From contig CAJJUK010000020.1 of the NCBI GenBank assembly GCA_905195085.1, forward strand, positions 1 through 26,857: a DNA stretch of 26,857 nucleotides, in the 5' to 3' direction. The first letter of the stretch is position 1, and each line of letters begins with the position of its first letter. Shown piece by piece: positions 1 through 7,752 of this stretch. This DNA is from an uncultured Christensenella sp. Its GTDB lineage: Bacteria > Bacillota > Clostridia > Christensenellales > UBA1242. The notes under the pieces were generated by a model. That model did no database searches. It worked only from the letters and a program-made list of their open reading frames with translations, and was not told the DNA's origin. Made by a program: the position numbers and the translations under genes.

Positions 1-405
1 GTTTTCATCTTCAAATTGAAGTTTTGTCATGCAACCAACCATTCTCAAATTTTTCTTTGCCACCAAACAAGTCAAAAATTGGGTATTTTCATAATGATTC
101 ATCACCGCTTTGATCAAACACTTAAACACCCCATTATTTCTATATTCCGGCACAACATAAGCTTGAGAAAGATAAACCCCTTCACCTCTGTCAGCCCAAT
201 AAACTTTTGAAAACAAAACCATTCCAACAGGTTTGTCATCATCTTTAGCAACCAAACAAACAGCTTTATGATTTTCAAAGATGTCATTGTCAATATTATC
301 TTTCAATTTTGACGATTTAATAAATGAAGCATCATCAATCTCCCTATTGGCAAAAAGAATAAAGTCCTTATCACATCTCTGAGCTTCCACAATTTTGATA
401 TTCAT
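1..405 (-). CDS. GNAT-family N-acetyltransferase, partial (3' end beyond the left edge)
   Basis: The first 135 codons are visible and the gene runs off the window, so the C-terminus is missing. The ATG at 405 has an AAAGGAG ribosome binding site about 5 bases upstream (411-417). The protein begins MNIKIVEAQR. Near residues 79-93 it carries an acetyl-CoA-binding-type segment (AYVVPEYRNNGVFKCL), which resembles GNAT motif A with the usual RxxGxG/A reduced to RNNGVF. It follows the strand 'KPVGMVLFSKVYW' typical of GNAT beta4. The family transfers an acetyl group from acetyl-CoA to an amine, but the substrate cannot be told. The fold is fairly sure and the substrate is unknown. It is divergent from the tRNA gene and separated from it by that gene's promoter. 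Confidence 0.75.
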   Translation of the reverse strand, partial: MNIKIVEAQRCDKDFILFANREIDDASFIKSSKLKDNIDNDIFENHKAVCLVAKDDDKPVGMVLFSKVYWADRGEGVYLSQAYVVPEYRNNGVFKCLIKAVMNHYENTQFLTCLVAKKNLRMVGCMTKLQFEDEN

Positions 406-479
406 TTTTTCTCCTTTCAATACCATCTTATTAAAGAAAAAATGATTTTGATATTTAAATAAAAATTTTGTCAAATTTG

Positions 480-508
480 TTGACAATAAAAAAATTATCA
501 TATATAAT
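480..508 (+). promoter_or_regulatory. Consensus sigma-A promoter of the tRNA-Leu gene
   Basis: A perfect -35 TTGACA (480-485), a 17-base spacer and a perfect -10 TATAAT (503-508). The predicted start is near 515, giving a precursor leader of about 40 bases before the tRNA at 557. A perfect hexamer pair fits a strongly expressed stable RNA. Confidence 0.9.
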
Positions 509-556
509 ATGTCGTGTTAACTGACCAGTTTAATTTACAGCACTAACACAAAATTT

Positions 557-638
557 GCGGATGTGGCGGAATGGCAGACGCGCTTGTTTAAGGGGCAAGT
601 GGGAAACCGTGGGAGTTCGACCCTCCCCATCCGCACCA
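557..638 (+). tRNA. tRNA-Leu (anticodon AAG)
   Basis: An 82-base class II tRNA with the 3' CCA encoded (636-638). The acceptor GCGGATG pairs with CATCCGC. The D-arm contains TGGCGGAATGGCAGACGC, typical of bacterial tRNA-Leu. The anticodon stem CTTGT/GCAAG (583-587/595-599) closes the loop TTAAGGG, which places the anticodon AAG at 590-592, reading CUU. A variable arm of about 11 bases follows, then the T-stem GGGAG/CTCCC with a TTCGACC loop. The long variable arm and the D-arm support leucine. A34 is uncommon in bacteria and may be edited to inosine. Confidence 0.96.
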
Positions 639-640
639 AG

Positions 641-669
641 AAGACTTCAATAAAATGAAGTCTTTTTTT
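641..669 (+). terminator. Rho-independent terminator of tRNA-Leu
   Basis: Nine-base stem AAGACTTCA / TGAAGTCTT with a 6-base loop (ATAAAA), running into a T tract (663-669), just after the tRNA CCA end. Confidence 0.9.
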
Positions 670-762
670 ATTGTCAATTTATCAAATTTTAAATTCAATG
701 AAAAAAGGATTTCAAAGACAACCATCATATGAAATAACTCATCACATATTAACAACAGCAAC

Positions 763-783
763 AAAAAAACGGCATAATGCCGC
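763..783 (-). terminator. Terminator of the 164-aa unknown gene
   Basis: Read leftward, the hairpin CGGCA/TGCCG (770-782) is followed by seven T residues (763-769 on the plus strand are A). It sits 4 bases past the stop of the 787-1281 gene. A short T run on the other side (784-788) could let it act in both directions. Confidence 0.8.
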
Positions 784-786
784 TTT

Positions 787-1281
787 TTATAATGTCATAG
801 TCTTACTTGAAGCATTCTTAGGTTCTGCAACTTTTTCACAAGTATTTAAAACTTCAAGTCCAATTCTATATTGTCTCAAAACACCCCTTTTCTGTTTTTC
901 AGTCAAATCGCTGAAAGTTACAGGATTTTCTGATCTCAATTTTGGATGTCTGGTTAAATAACCTGCATAAATTTTTTCACCTATTTGGTCAAGTGTAAGT
1001 TCATCTCTTTCTGCGAGAATCCCCACAATAACTTTCGCCGAAGCTAAATGCTCTGCTTGCAAATCTGGACTCAATTGACTGAAATCTGAATTTGCAACAT
1101 CAATTTCAACCTGTCCACCATTCACTCTAACATTTGCCGGCAAATTGTTTCTATCAAGTCCTTCTAAGTATGCCTTGTCATTGACTTTGTGCCAATCGGA
1201 TTCAAAACCACCATCAGCGCGTTGCCTACATCTCCTCCAATCCTCATGAAGTTGATTTGCAATTTTGCTTTCTAATGTCAT
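787..1281 (-). CDS. Conserved-looking hypothetical protein, 164 aa
   Basis: I do not recognise a named family. The protein is soluble and charged, with no signal peptide or membrane segment. It opens with LHEDWRRCRQRADGGFESDW, a Trp/Arg-rich block, followed by VEIDVANSDFSQLSPDLQ and a helical stretch around residues 80-110. The C-terminal third is basic and helical (TEKQKRGVLRQYRIGLEVL). It has its own AGGAGGAG ribosome binding site about 11 bases before the ATG, a -10 TATAAT promoter and a dedicated terminator, so it is a real single-gene unit. It lies downstream of valS with no terminator between, so valS read-through is also possible. Confidence 0.8.
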   Translation of the reverse strand: MTLESKIANQLHEDWRRCRQRADGGFESDWHKVNDKAYLEGLDRNNLPANVRVNGGQVEIDVANSDFSQLSPDLQAEHLASAKVIVGILAERDELTLDQIGEKIYAGYLTRHPKLRSENPVTFSDLTEKQKRGVLRQYRIGLEVLNTCEKVAEPKNASSKTMTL

Positions 1282-1309
1282 TTTAAAACTTTCTCCTCCT
1301 CATGGTCAT

Positions 1310-1338
1310 ATTATATCACAACCAAACAAAGATTGCAA
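1310..1338 (-). promoter_or_regulatory. Promoter of the 164-aa unknown gene
   Basis: Read leftward: -35 TTGCAA (1333-1338), a 17-base spacer and -10 TATAAT (1310-1315). The transcript would start near 1303, about 22 bases before the ATG at 1281, with AGGAGGAG in that leader. Confidence 0.7.
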
Positions 1339-1351
1339 TACCCTTTTATTA

Positions 1352-3952
1352 TTATTTGCTTTTTTGCAGAATTTGTTGCAAGAATTCTTCATTTTTTGCA
1401 AGTTTTTCTTTCTCTGCTTCCACCAATTTTGCTGGAGCTTTGGAAACAAAACCAACATTTGAGAGCATTTTTTTGCTTCTTTCAATCTCAAATTTCAACT
1501 CTTCAATCTTTTTTTCAATTCTTTCATGTTCTTGTGCTTCGTCAACCAAATCTCCCATAGGCAAGAAGATGTTGCAAATAGATGTCACAATCTCTGCACT
1601 CTTTTCTTTTGGTGCAACTTTAACAATCTGAATTTGACTTCCACCTGCAAGTTTGCTGATGATATTCAAGTTTTCTTTGATTAATTTGTTATCACTAATC
1701 GGCAAAATGTTGATAGAAATCTTTTTATTGTCTGGAATTTGATATTGACTTCTTGTTGCTCTGATCGCCTTGACAATGTTGATGATGCTTTCAAACTTAA
1801 GGTCTTTAAACATCAATTTTTCATCAACTTGTGGAAATTTTGAAAGCATGATTGTCTTTTCGTGTTTTGGAAGATTTTGATAAATTTCCTCAGTAACAAA
1901 TGGAATGAAAGGATGGAAGAGCTTCAAAAGTTCTGTCAAAACATAAAGCAAAATGTTTTGTGTTTTGAGCTTGTTTTCGGCATCATCTCCATACAAATCA
2001 AGTTTGCTGACTTCAATGTACCAATCACAGAAAACACTGACAGTAAATTCAATCAAGTTTGCTGAAGCAACACCAAGTGCATATTTGTCAATGTTTTTGA
2101 TTGTTGATTTAATCAAGTTTTGCAATTTAGACAAAATCCATTTGTCTTTTTCGTCCAGCTTAAATTCAGAAAGTGGCTTGATTTGAATGTTTTCAGTGTT
2201 TGAAATCACAAACTTGCTTGCGTTATAGAGCTTGTTGATGAAAATTTTGCTTTCTTTTGCTTTGTCAACACTGTAACCAATATCCATACCCATTGAGGTT
2301 CCATTGACCAAAGAAAGTCTAAGGCTGTCCGCACCATATTCGTTGATGACATCAATAGGGTCAATTCCGTTGCCAAGGTTTTTGGACATCTTACGCCCCT
2401 GAATATCACGAACAATTCCGTTGATGACAACTTCCTTAAATGGCAATTGTTTTGTGAAGAACAAACCACTAAACACCATTCTAACAACCCAGAAAGTTAT
2501 GATATCATAAGCAGTTATCAAAACATCTGTTGGGTAATAATATTTGTAATCTTCAGTTTTTTCTGGCCAGCCAAGTGTTGAGAATGGCCACAATGCAGAA
2601 CTGAACCATGTGTCCAAAACATCTGGATCTTGAACAATTTTCTTGCTTCCGCACTTTGGACAAACGGCAACATCTTCTTCACAAGCATCAGTCCAACCAC
2701 AATCTTCACAAGTGAAAACAGGGATTCTGTGTCCAAGCCAAAGTTGTCTTGAAATACACCAATCTTGAATGTTTGTAAGCCAATTAAGATATTGCTTTTC
2801 GTAGCGTTTTGGAATGAATTTCAAACTTCCATCTTTAACTGCTTCAATGGCAGGCTTTGCAAGATCCGCCATTTTAACCCACCACTGCTCAGAAACTTTT
2901 GGTTCTGTCATACTACCGCAACGACAACAGCAACCAACCTTATTTTTGTAATTTTCAACCTTGACAAGAACGCCAAGTTTTTTCAATTCTTCTTCAATAG
3001 GTTTTCTTGCTTCAATTCTGTCCATTCCAGCAAACTTTCCAGCATTTTCATTAAGTTTGCCTTCATCATCAATGACCGTAATCATTTCAAGATTATGTCT
3101 AAGCCCCAAATCATAGTCATTAGGGTCATGAGCTGGTGTAATTTTGACAGCGCCAGTTCCGAAATCCATTTCGCAATATTCATCAGCAACGATAGGAATT
3201 GGACGATTGACAATCGGAAGAATGACATTTTTGCCAATGACATTTTTGTATCTCTTATCATTTGGATTGACTGCAACAGCGGTGTCCCCAAACATAGTTT
3301 CTGGTCTTGTTGTTGCAACGATAATTCCACCATTACCCTGCTCAAATGGATACATGATGTGCCACAATTTTGTGTTTTGTTCTTTATATTCATTTTCAAT
3401 GTCAGAAATTGAACTCTTGCAATGAGGACAATAATTGATAACTCTCTTGCCTTTGTAGATGTAACCCTTTTTGTAATATTCAACAAAAGCATGACGAACA
3501 GCACGATTCAAATTTTCGTCCATCGTGAAAGCACATCTGTCCCAATCACAAGAAATTCCAATCATTTTAAGTTGGTCCTGAATGGTGTTTCCATAAAGTT
3601 TGTACCACTGCCAGCCTCTTTCAATGAACTTTTCCCTTCCAAGGGCTTCTTTTGTTGTTCCTTCCTTTTCAAGAGCCGCAACAACCTTCGCCTCTGTTGC
3701 AATTGCCGCATGGTCAGTTCCTGGAACCCAAAGAGTTTCAAACCCCTGCATTCTCTTATATCTGACAACAATGTCTTGAATGGTGTTGTTGAGAGCGTGT
3801 CCAACGTGAGCCTTTCCCGTCACATTTGGTGGTGGCATACAAACACTGAACTTCTTTTTCTTCTTGTTTGGCTTGGTTGAAAAATATTTGTTTTCCAACC
3901 ATTCTTGATATATTCTCTTTTCAAAATCCTGAGGTTGATAAGTTTTTTCCAT
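1352..3952 (-). CDS. valS: Valyl-tRNA synthetase
   Basis: Charges tRNA-Val with valine in the cytoplasm. The length of 866 aa is normal for bacterial ValS. The class I signature HVGH (residues 49-52, in PPPNVTGKAHVGHAL) and the KMSKS-type loop KMSKN (521-525) are both present. The CP1 editing domain is marked by TTRPETMFGD (about 214-223). Cys pairs at about 175/178, 343/345, 415/418 and 431/434 suggest zinc knuckles. The C-terminal 60 residues form the expected tRNA-binding coiled coil. The ATG at 3952 has TAGGAG 7 bases upstream. It is divergent from the substrate-binding protein, with only 139 bases between them. That gap holds no T-box leader, which often regulates valS in Bacillota. Confidence 0.98.
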   Translation of the reverse strand: MEKTYQPQDFEKRIYQEWLENKYFSTKPNKKKKKFSVCMPPPNVTGKAHVGHALNNTIQDIVVRYKRMQGFETLWVPGTDHAAIATEAKVVAALEKEGTTKEALGREKFIERGWQWYKLYGNTIQDQLKMIGISCDWDRCAFTMDENLNRAVRHAFVEYYKKGYIYKGKRVINYCPHCKSSISDIENEYKEQNTKLWHIMYPFEQGNGGIIVATTRPETMFGDTAVAVNPNDKRYKNVIGKNVILPIVNRPIPIVADEYCEMDFGTGAVKITPAHDPNDYDLGLRHNLEMITVIDDEGKLNENAGKFAGMDRIEARKPIEEELKKLGVLVKVENYKNKVGCCCRCGSMTEPKVSEQWWVKMADLAKPAIEAVKDGSLKFIPKRYEKQYLNWLTNIQDWCISRQLWLGHRIPVFTCEDCGWTDACEEDVAVCPKCGSKKIVQDPDVLDTWFSSALWPFSTLGWPEKTEDYKYYYPTDVLITAYDIITFWVVRMVFSGLFFTKQLPFKEVVINGIVRDIQGRKMSKNLGNGIDPIDVINEYGADSLRLSLVNGTSMGMDIGYSVDKAKESKIFINKLYNASKFVISNTENIQIKPLSEFKLDEKDKWILSKLQNLIKSTIKNIDKYALGVASANLIEFTVSVFCDWYIEVSKLDLYGDDAENKLKTQNILLYVLTELLKLFHPFIPFVTEEIYQNLPKHEKTIMLSKFPQVDEKLMFKDLKFESIINIVKAIRATRSQYQIPDNKKISINILPISDNKLIKENLNIISKLAGGSQIQIVKVAPKEKSAEIVTSICNIFLPMGDLVDEAQEHERIEKKIEELKFEIERSKKMLSNVGFVSKAPAKLVEAEKEKLAKNEEFLQQILQKSK

Positions 3953-4091
3953 AGAATTCTCCTACTAACTTTTATAGTATAATATAAAATCTCCAAAACT
4001 CCAAATATTTTTTGTTTCTAGCCTTAAAAGTTTTGTGGTTTTAAACCAAATTTATCATTTTTGCATATCTTTTATCTTGTAAGGAGGAAAA

Positions 4092-5117
4092 ATGAAAATT
4101 TGGAAAAAACTTAGCATCGTTGGTATGGCTCTTTTGCTTGTGGTTTCTGCTGGCTTTTTTGTTACTGCTTGCGGAAAAAAGGACTACAACAAAATTGAAC
4201 TCAACGAAGTTACACACAGCATATTCTACGCCCCTTTGTATGTCGCAATGAACCAAGGTTTCTTTGAAGACGAGGGCTTGACTGTGACACTGACAAATGG
4301 TGGCGGTTCTGACACATCTATGAGCGCACTTTTGACTGGCTCTGCAGACATAATTTTGGCTGGACCAGAAACTGTGGTTTACACCCAACAAGAAGGCGTG
4401 GCAGACAAACCAGTTGTGTTTGGACAGTTGACAACTTGCGATGGTTCTTTCATTGTTTCAAAAGAAGATGACCAAAACTTCACTCTTGCTGACCTTGTTG
4501 GCGAAACCATCATTGGTGGTCGTCAAGGCGGACTTCCAGCAATGACATTGCAATATATCATTGAAAACAGTGGCTATCGCATTGGAACTGGTGCCGATGA
4601 AATCAACCTGAGAACTGACGTTGCTTTCAACTTGACGGCAAGCGTATGGGAAGGAGATTCCACTGTCAAATATTGCACTCTTTTTGAACCAACAGCAACA
4701 AACATCGAAAAAGAAGGAAAAGGTTTTGTTGTTGCAAGTTTGGGAGAAATTTCCGGAAGCATTCCATACACCTGTTTTGCTGCAAAAGAAAGTTATCTTG
4801 AAGACCATGCTGATGTTGCAGAAAAATTCTTGAGAGCAGTCGCAAAAGGTTATGACTACATCATCTCAAACGATTCTGAAACTGTTGCAAAAGCATTGCT
4901 TCCATCATTTGAAGGAAACACAATTGCCGAACTTCAAGTTGCAGTTGAACAATACACACTCATCAGTGCTTGGAGCAGTGATATGATTTTGACAGAAGCA
5001 AGTTTCAACAATCTTATGAATGTTATGCTTAATGCTGGAGTAATCACCGAAACATCAAATTGGGAAGATATTGTTGACAACACTCTTGCAACAAAAGTTC
5101 ACAATGAAGTTGCCTAA
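4092..5117 (+). CDS. ABC transporter substrate-binding lipoprotein, NMT1/SsuA-like
   Basis: A 341-aa extracellular solute receptor. The N-terminus is a lipoprotein signal peptide: positively charged MKIWKK, a hydrophobic core, then the lipobox VTAC with Cys27 as the lipidation site. The mature start contains SIFYAPLYVAMNQGFFEDEG and TNGGGSDTSMSALLTGSAD, the characteristic opening of the NMT1/THI5-like and SsuA/TauA/NrtA group. That group binds thiamine pyrimidine precursors, sulfonates or nitrate, and the ligand here cannot be assigned. AAGGAGG lies 5 bases before the ATG at 4092. No permease or ATPase gene is adjacent: valS is divergent on one side and a surface protein convergent on the other. 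It must therefore work with components encoded elsewhere, or be an orphan receptor. Confidence 0.9.
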   Translation: MKIWKKLSIVGMALLLVVSAGFFVTACGKKDYNKIELNEVTHSIFYAPLYVAMNQGFFEDEGLTVTLTNGGGSDTSMSALLTGSADIILAGPETVVYTQQEGVADKPVVFGQLTTCDGSFIVSKEDDQNFTLADLVGETIIGGRQGGLPAMTLQYIIENSGYRIGTGADEINLRTDVAFNLTASVWEGDSTVKYCTLFEPTATNIEKEGKGFVVASLGEISGSIPYTCFAAKESYLEDHADVAEKFLRAVAKGYDYIISNDSETVAKALLPSFEGNTIAELQVAVEQYTLISAWSSDMILTEASFNNLMNVMLNAGVITETSNWEDIVDNTLATKVHNEVA

Positions 5118-5133
5118 AGTCTGACAAAAAATG

Positions 5134-5166
5134 AAAAAATCTATGGCATAACCCATAGATTTTTTG
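5134..5166. terminator. Bidirectional terminator between convergent genes
   Basis: A 13-base stem AAAAAATCTATGG / CCATAGATTTTTT with a 6-base loop. It is AT-flanked on both sides, so it gives a T tract in either direction. It sits 16 bases after the substrate-binding protein stop and 63 bases beyond the stop of the convergent surface-protein gene. Confidence 0.85.
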
Positions 5167-5228
5167 TTTCATTTTCACTCACAACCAATGTTTTGAAATT
5201 GTTCTTTTTGTTATTCACAATTTGGTTA

Positions 5229-7676
5229 TTAATAATACATATTTTTGTAATTCTTTTTCTTGAATGACCCGCCACCGCTTGAGCCACCACCAAATCTGTT
5301 TCGTCTAACCAAGAATACAATCAAGAAAATCAAAAGCCCAAGCACGATTGCTCCACCAACACAACCAACTGTTATCCAAATCCAAGTCATATTTCCGTTG
5401 CTTTCAGATGTTGTTGCACAAGAGATTGTGAACGCATTTTCAAAATCTCCTGTCAAACTGGTCATGTCAAGAACAAAGTGATAATATTTGTATTCATCAT
5501 TTTCGTAACTTTCTCTCAATGTGCAGAAAGATTTTGTAGGATCTTCAGTTTTATAAACATCTAAGTCAACAATGAACTGTTCAACATTAAAATCATAACC
5601 TTTTTTGACATAGATTTCCAATTTCAAAGAAGACTCACCCTTGGAAACTGCAACAGTGTCACCTGTTGTGGTCAAAGAAACACTGCCACTGTAGAAATCA
5701 ACTTTCAAAATTCCTTCGTCCTTAATGTCAACAGTGATGACACAAGCATTGTCACGATATTTTGCATAGATTTCGCAATTATCTGTGAAATATCCACTTC
5801 CAAATGTAAATTCCAAAATTCTGCTTTGAGTTGAACTGAGAGCAATGTCTTCACCATCTTCAACTGTCATATACCAACCAACAAAAGCGTTTGGAGTGTT
5901 TGTTTTCACTCTTGTTTCAATTCTGTATGTCTGACCATAGACCATTTTTGAAAGAGTTAAAGTTTCTGTTGTTGTGTTCGTTCCTTCTGCATAAAAGACA
6001 TAACCAGGAATTTGCCCTTCAACCAATTGGTCAGCATTTTCCCCTTGGAAAAGTTTTGACACAACACTTGCTTGAAAACTTTTGGCTGTTGTTGAAATGT
6101 TGTATTCCCCTGCTGTTGCCATGTTGATGTTTTTGATGAAAAGAGTGAATCCATTGTCATCTTCATTTTTTTGAATATCCAACAAATCTGTTCCGGAAAT
6201 TCTGTAAGAAACATTATCACCATTTGTAAGTGTCACAATTTTTGCAATTTCGACACCATTCAACACAACTGCTGAGAGAGAATAATAATCACTCATATCC
6301 CCAACAACTGCTTCATTTTCAACAATTTCTTTGAAAGAAAACTCAAGTGCCACTTGGTCACCAAAACGATAGCCGTTTCCAAGAGTTGATGTCATGTTCA
6401 AAACATCAGTGTTCAAACTTGTTGAAACTCTCACAGTGAAATTTCCATAGAAACTTTGAAGATTGATTGTTGAAGAGCCAACATACCAAGTTGTGTCAAA
6501 ATCCCAAATTCCATAAAGTGGATGCCAAACCTGGTTGCTGAAATATGCAGAAGTGGTCATAGAACCACTTGCAACAGTGATGTAATCATAAAGACTCTGG
6601 TCTGTGTAGGCATAATTACCCATGCTCCCAAATCTTTCAATTCCAGAATTTGATTTGAAATGAATGTATGAAATGTTTTTTGAAACTGGTGCAGGGTTTG
6701 AAATCACACCAGCAACTTCTCCAACGTTCACAATTGCATCAACACTTGTTGTTGCATTATTTGTGATTGAATAGGAGTTTTCAATTGCAATATTAATTAT
6801 TTTGCTTCCACCCTGAGTGACTGTTCCAACAACACCACCAATGCTTACATCTCCAATGAAGTCCTGAGCAATTGTCGCGAAATATTTCACACTGACAACA
6901 GCAAAAGACAGCTCTGAATTTGACAAAACACCAACAACTCCGCCAAAATTCAAAACCTTGTTGTCCTTTCTGTCAAAAGTCCAATTTCCAAAACCAGCAG
7001 AACCTGTGTAACGACAAACGACATATGAAATGTCACTGTCAACAGCCATTCCAACCAAAGTACCAAAATTCAAATTACTTCCAAAAGATGTGTTGTGTGT
7101 CACTTTTGCAGTTATCTGGGCATATTGAATGGTTGTATTTTCCGCTTTACCAACCAAAGCACCAACATAGGCAGTTATGCACCCACCTGTTGTGATTGTT
7201 ATATTTTGAGAAATTGCAACATTTTTGATTGTTGCCCCTCTTGTCACTCCAAAAAGTCCACCATATTGGTTGCTTTGTGTTCCATTTTCCGAGGTGTCAA
7301 CACTGACATCAATTCTAAGATTTGAAATTGTGTATCCCCTTCCGTCAAATGTCCCAGCGAAAGGACTCTCTTCCGTTCCAATTGTTCCATAAACAATGTC
7401 ACCATCAGGATTTGCTGTTGTGTTTACTGTAGCCATATTAATATCTGCTGTAAGCACAATATAATCTGTCGGTTGACCATATTCTGTGCTGATGTCAGTG
7501 CCATAATTGTCAATGTATCTTTTAAGTTCAGTTGCATTAGAAATTTCAATAGGCTCTGTTGAAGTTTCACTGTCTGCAGCACTAGTCACAGTTGTTGGCG
7601 ACAAAAACAGCCCTCCAAAAAGACTAGTAAGGCAAAAAACAAACAAAATTAAGGATAAATTCAGAATTTTCTTCAT
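5229..7676 (-). CDS. Surface-anchored GLUG-repeat beta-helix protein
   Basis: An 815-aa exported protein. A Sec signal peptide (MKKILNLSLILFVFCLTSLFG, ending near TSAADS) is followed by a right-handed beta-helix-type region, roughly residues 90-350. It contains repeated GGLFG / GALVG / GTLVG / GGVVG / GEVAG units, each followed by an isoleucine/valine-rich strand, as in GLUG-motif surface proteins. Around residues 560-640 there is an InlB-like (Listeria-Bacteroides repeat) segment, AFVGWYMTVEDG...EIYAKY. The C-terminus has one membrane helix (WIWITVGCVGGAIVLGLLIF) and a short Arg/Lys- and Gly-rich tail (NRFGGGSSGGGSFKKK). There is no LPXTG, so it is held by the membrane helix and not by sortase. 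GAGGGG precedes the ATG. Adhesion or carbohydrate interaction is plausible but inferred. Confidence 0.9.
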   Translation of the reverse strand: MKKILNLSLILFVFCLTSLFGGLFLSPTTVTSAADSETSTEPIEISNATELKRYIDNYGTDISTEYGQPTDYIVLTADINMATVNTTANPDGDIVYGTIGTEESPFAGTFDGRGYTISNLRIDVSVDTSENGTQSNQYGGLFGVTRGATIKNVAISQNITITTGGCITAYVGALVGKAENTTIQYAQITAKVTHNTSFGSNLNFGTLVGMAVDSDISYVVCRYTGSAGFGNWTFDRKDNKVLNFGGVVGVLSNSELSFAVVSVKYFATIAQDFIGDVSIGGVVGTVTQGGSKIINIAIENSYSITNNATTSVDAIVNVGEVAGVISNPAPVSKNISYIHFKSNSGIERFGSMGNYAYTDQSLYDYITVASGSMTTSAYFSNQVWHPLYGIWDFDTTWYVGSSTINLQSFYGNFTVRVSTSLNTDVLNMTSTLGNGYRFGDQVALEFSFKEIVENEAVVGDMSDYYSLSAVVLNGVEIAKIVTLTNGDNVSYRISGTDLLDIQKNEDDNGFTLFIKNINMATAGEYNISTTAKSFQASVVSKLFQGENADQLVEGQIPGYVFYAEGTNTTTETLTLSKMVYGQTYRIETRVKTNTPNAFVGWYMTVEDGEDIALSSTQSRILEFTFGSGYFTDNCEIYAKYRDNACVITVDIKDEGILKVDFYSGSVSLTTTGDTVAVSKGESSLKLEIYVKKGYDFNVEQFIVDLDVYKTEDPTKSFCTLRESYENDEYKYYHFVLDMTSLTGDFENAFTISCATTSESNGNMTWIWITVGCVGGAIVLGLLIFLIVFLVRRNRFGGGSSGGGSFKKKNYKNMYY

Positions 7677-7752
7677 GTTCCCCTCTTTTCTTACAATTTA
7701 CCACATTTAGTCTTATTTTTCCAAATATATTGACAAATTATTTATAAAAATT

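Noticed and set aside
671..961. Plus-strand 96-codon open frame after tRNA-Leu
   Set aside because: It lies mostly antisense to the 164-aa gene, starts on a weak codon inside the tRNA terminator flank and has no ribosome binding site.
2765..3412. Plus-strand 215-codon open frame inside valS
   Set aside because: It is antisense to conserved valS sequence, with no ribosome binding site and shadow-like composition.
3953..4091. T-box leader for valS
   Set aside because: The gap to the divergent gene is only 139 bases and lacks a T-box TGGNACC-type sequence and antiterminator structure.
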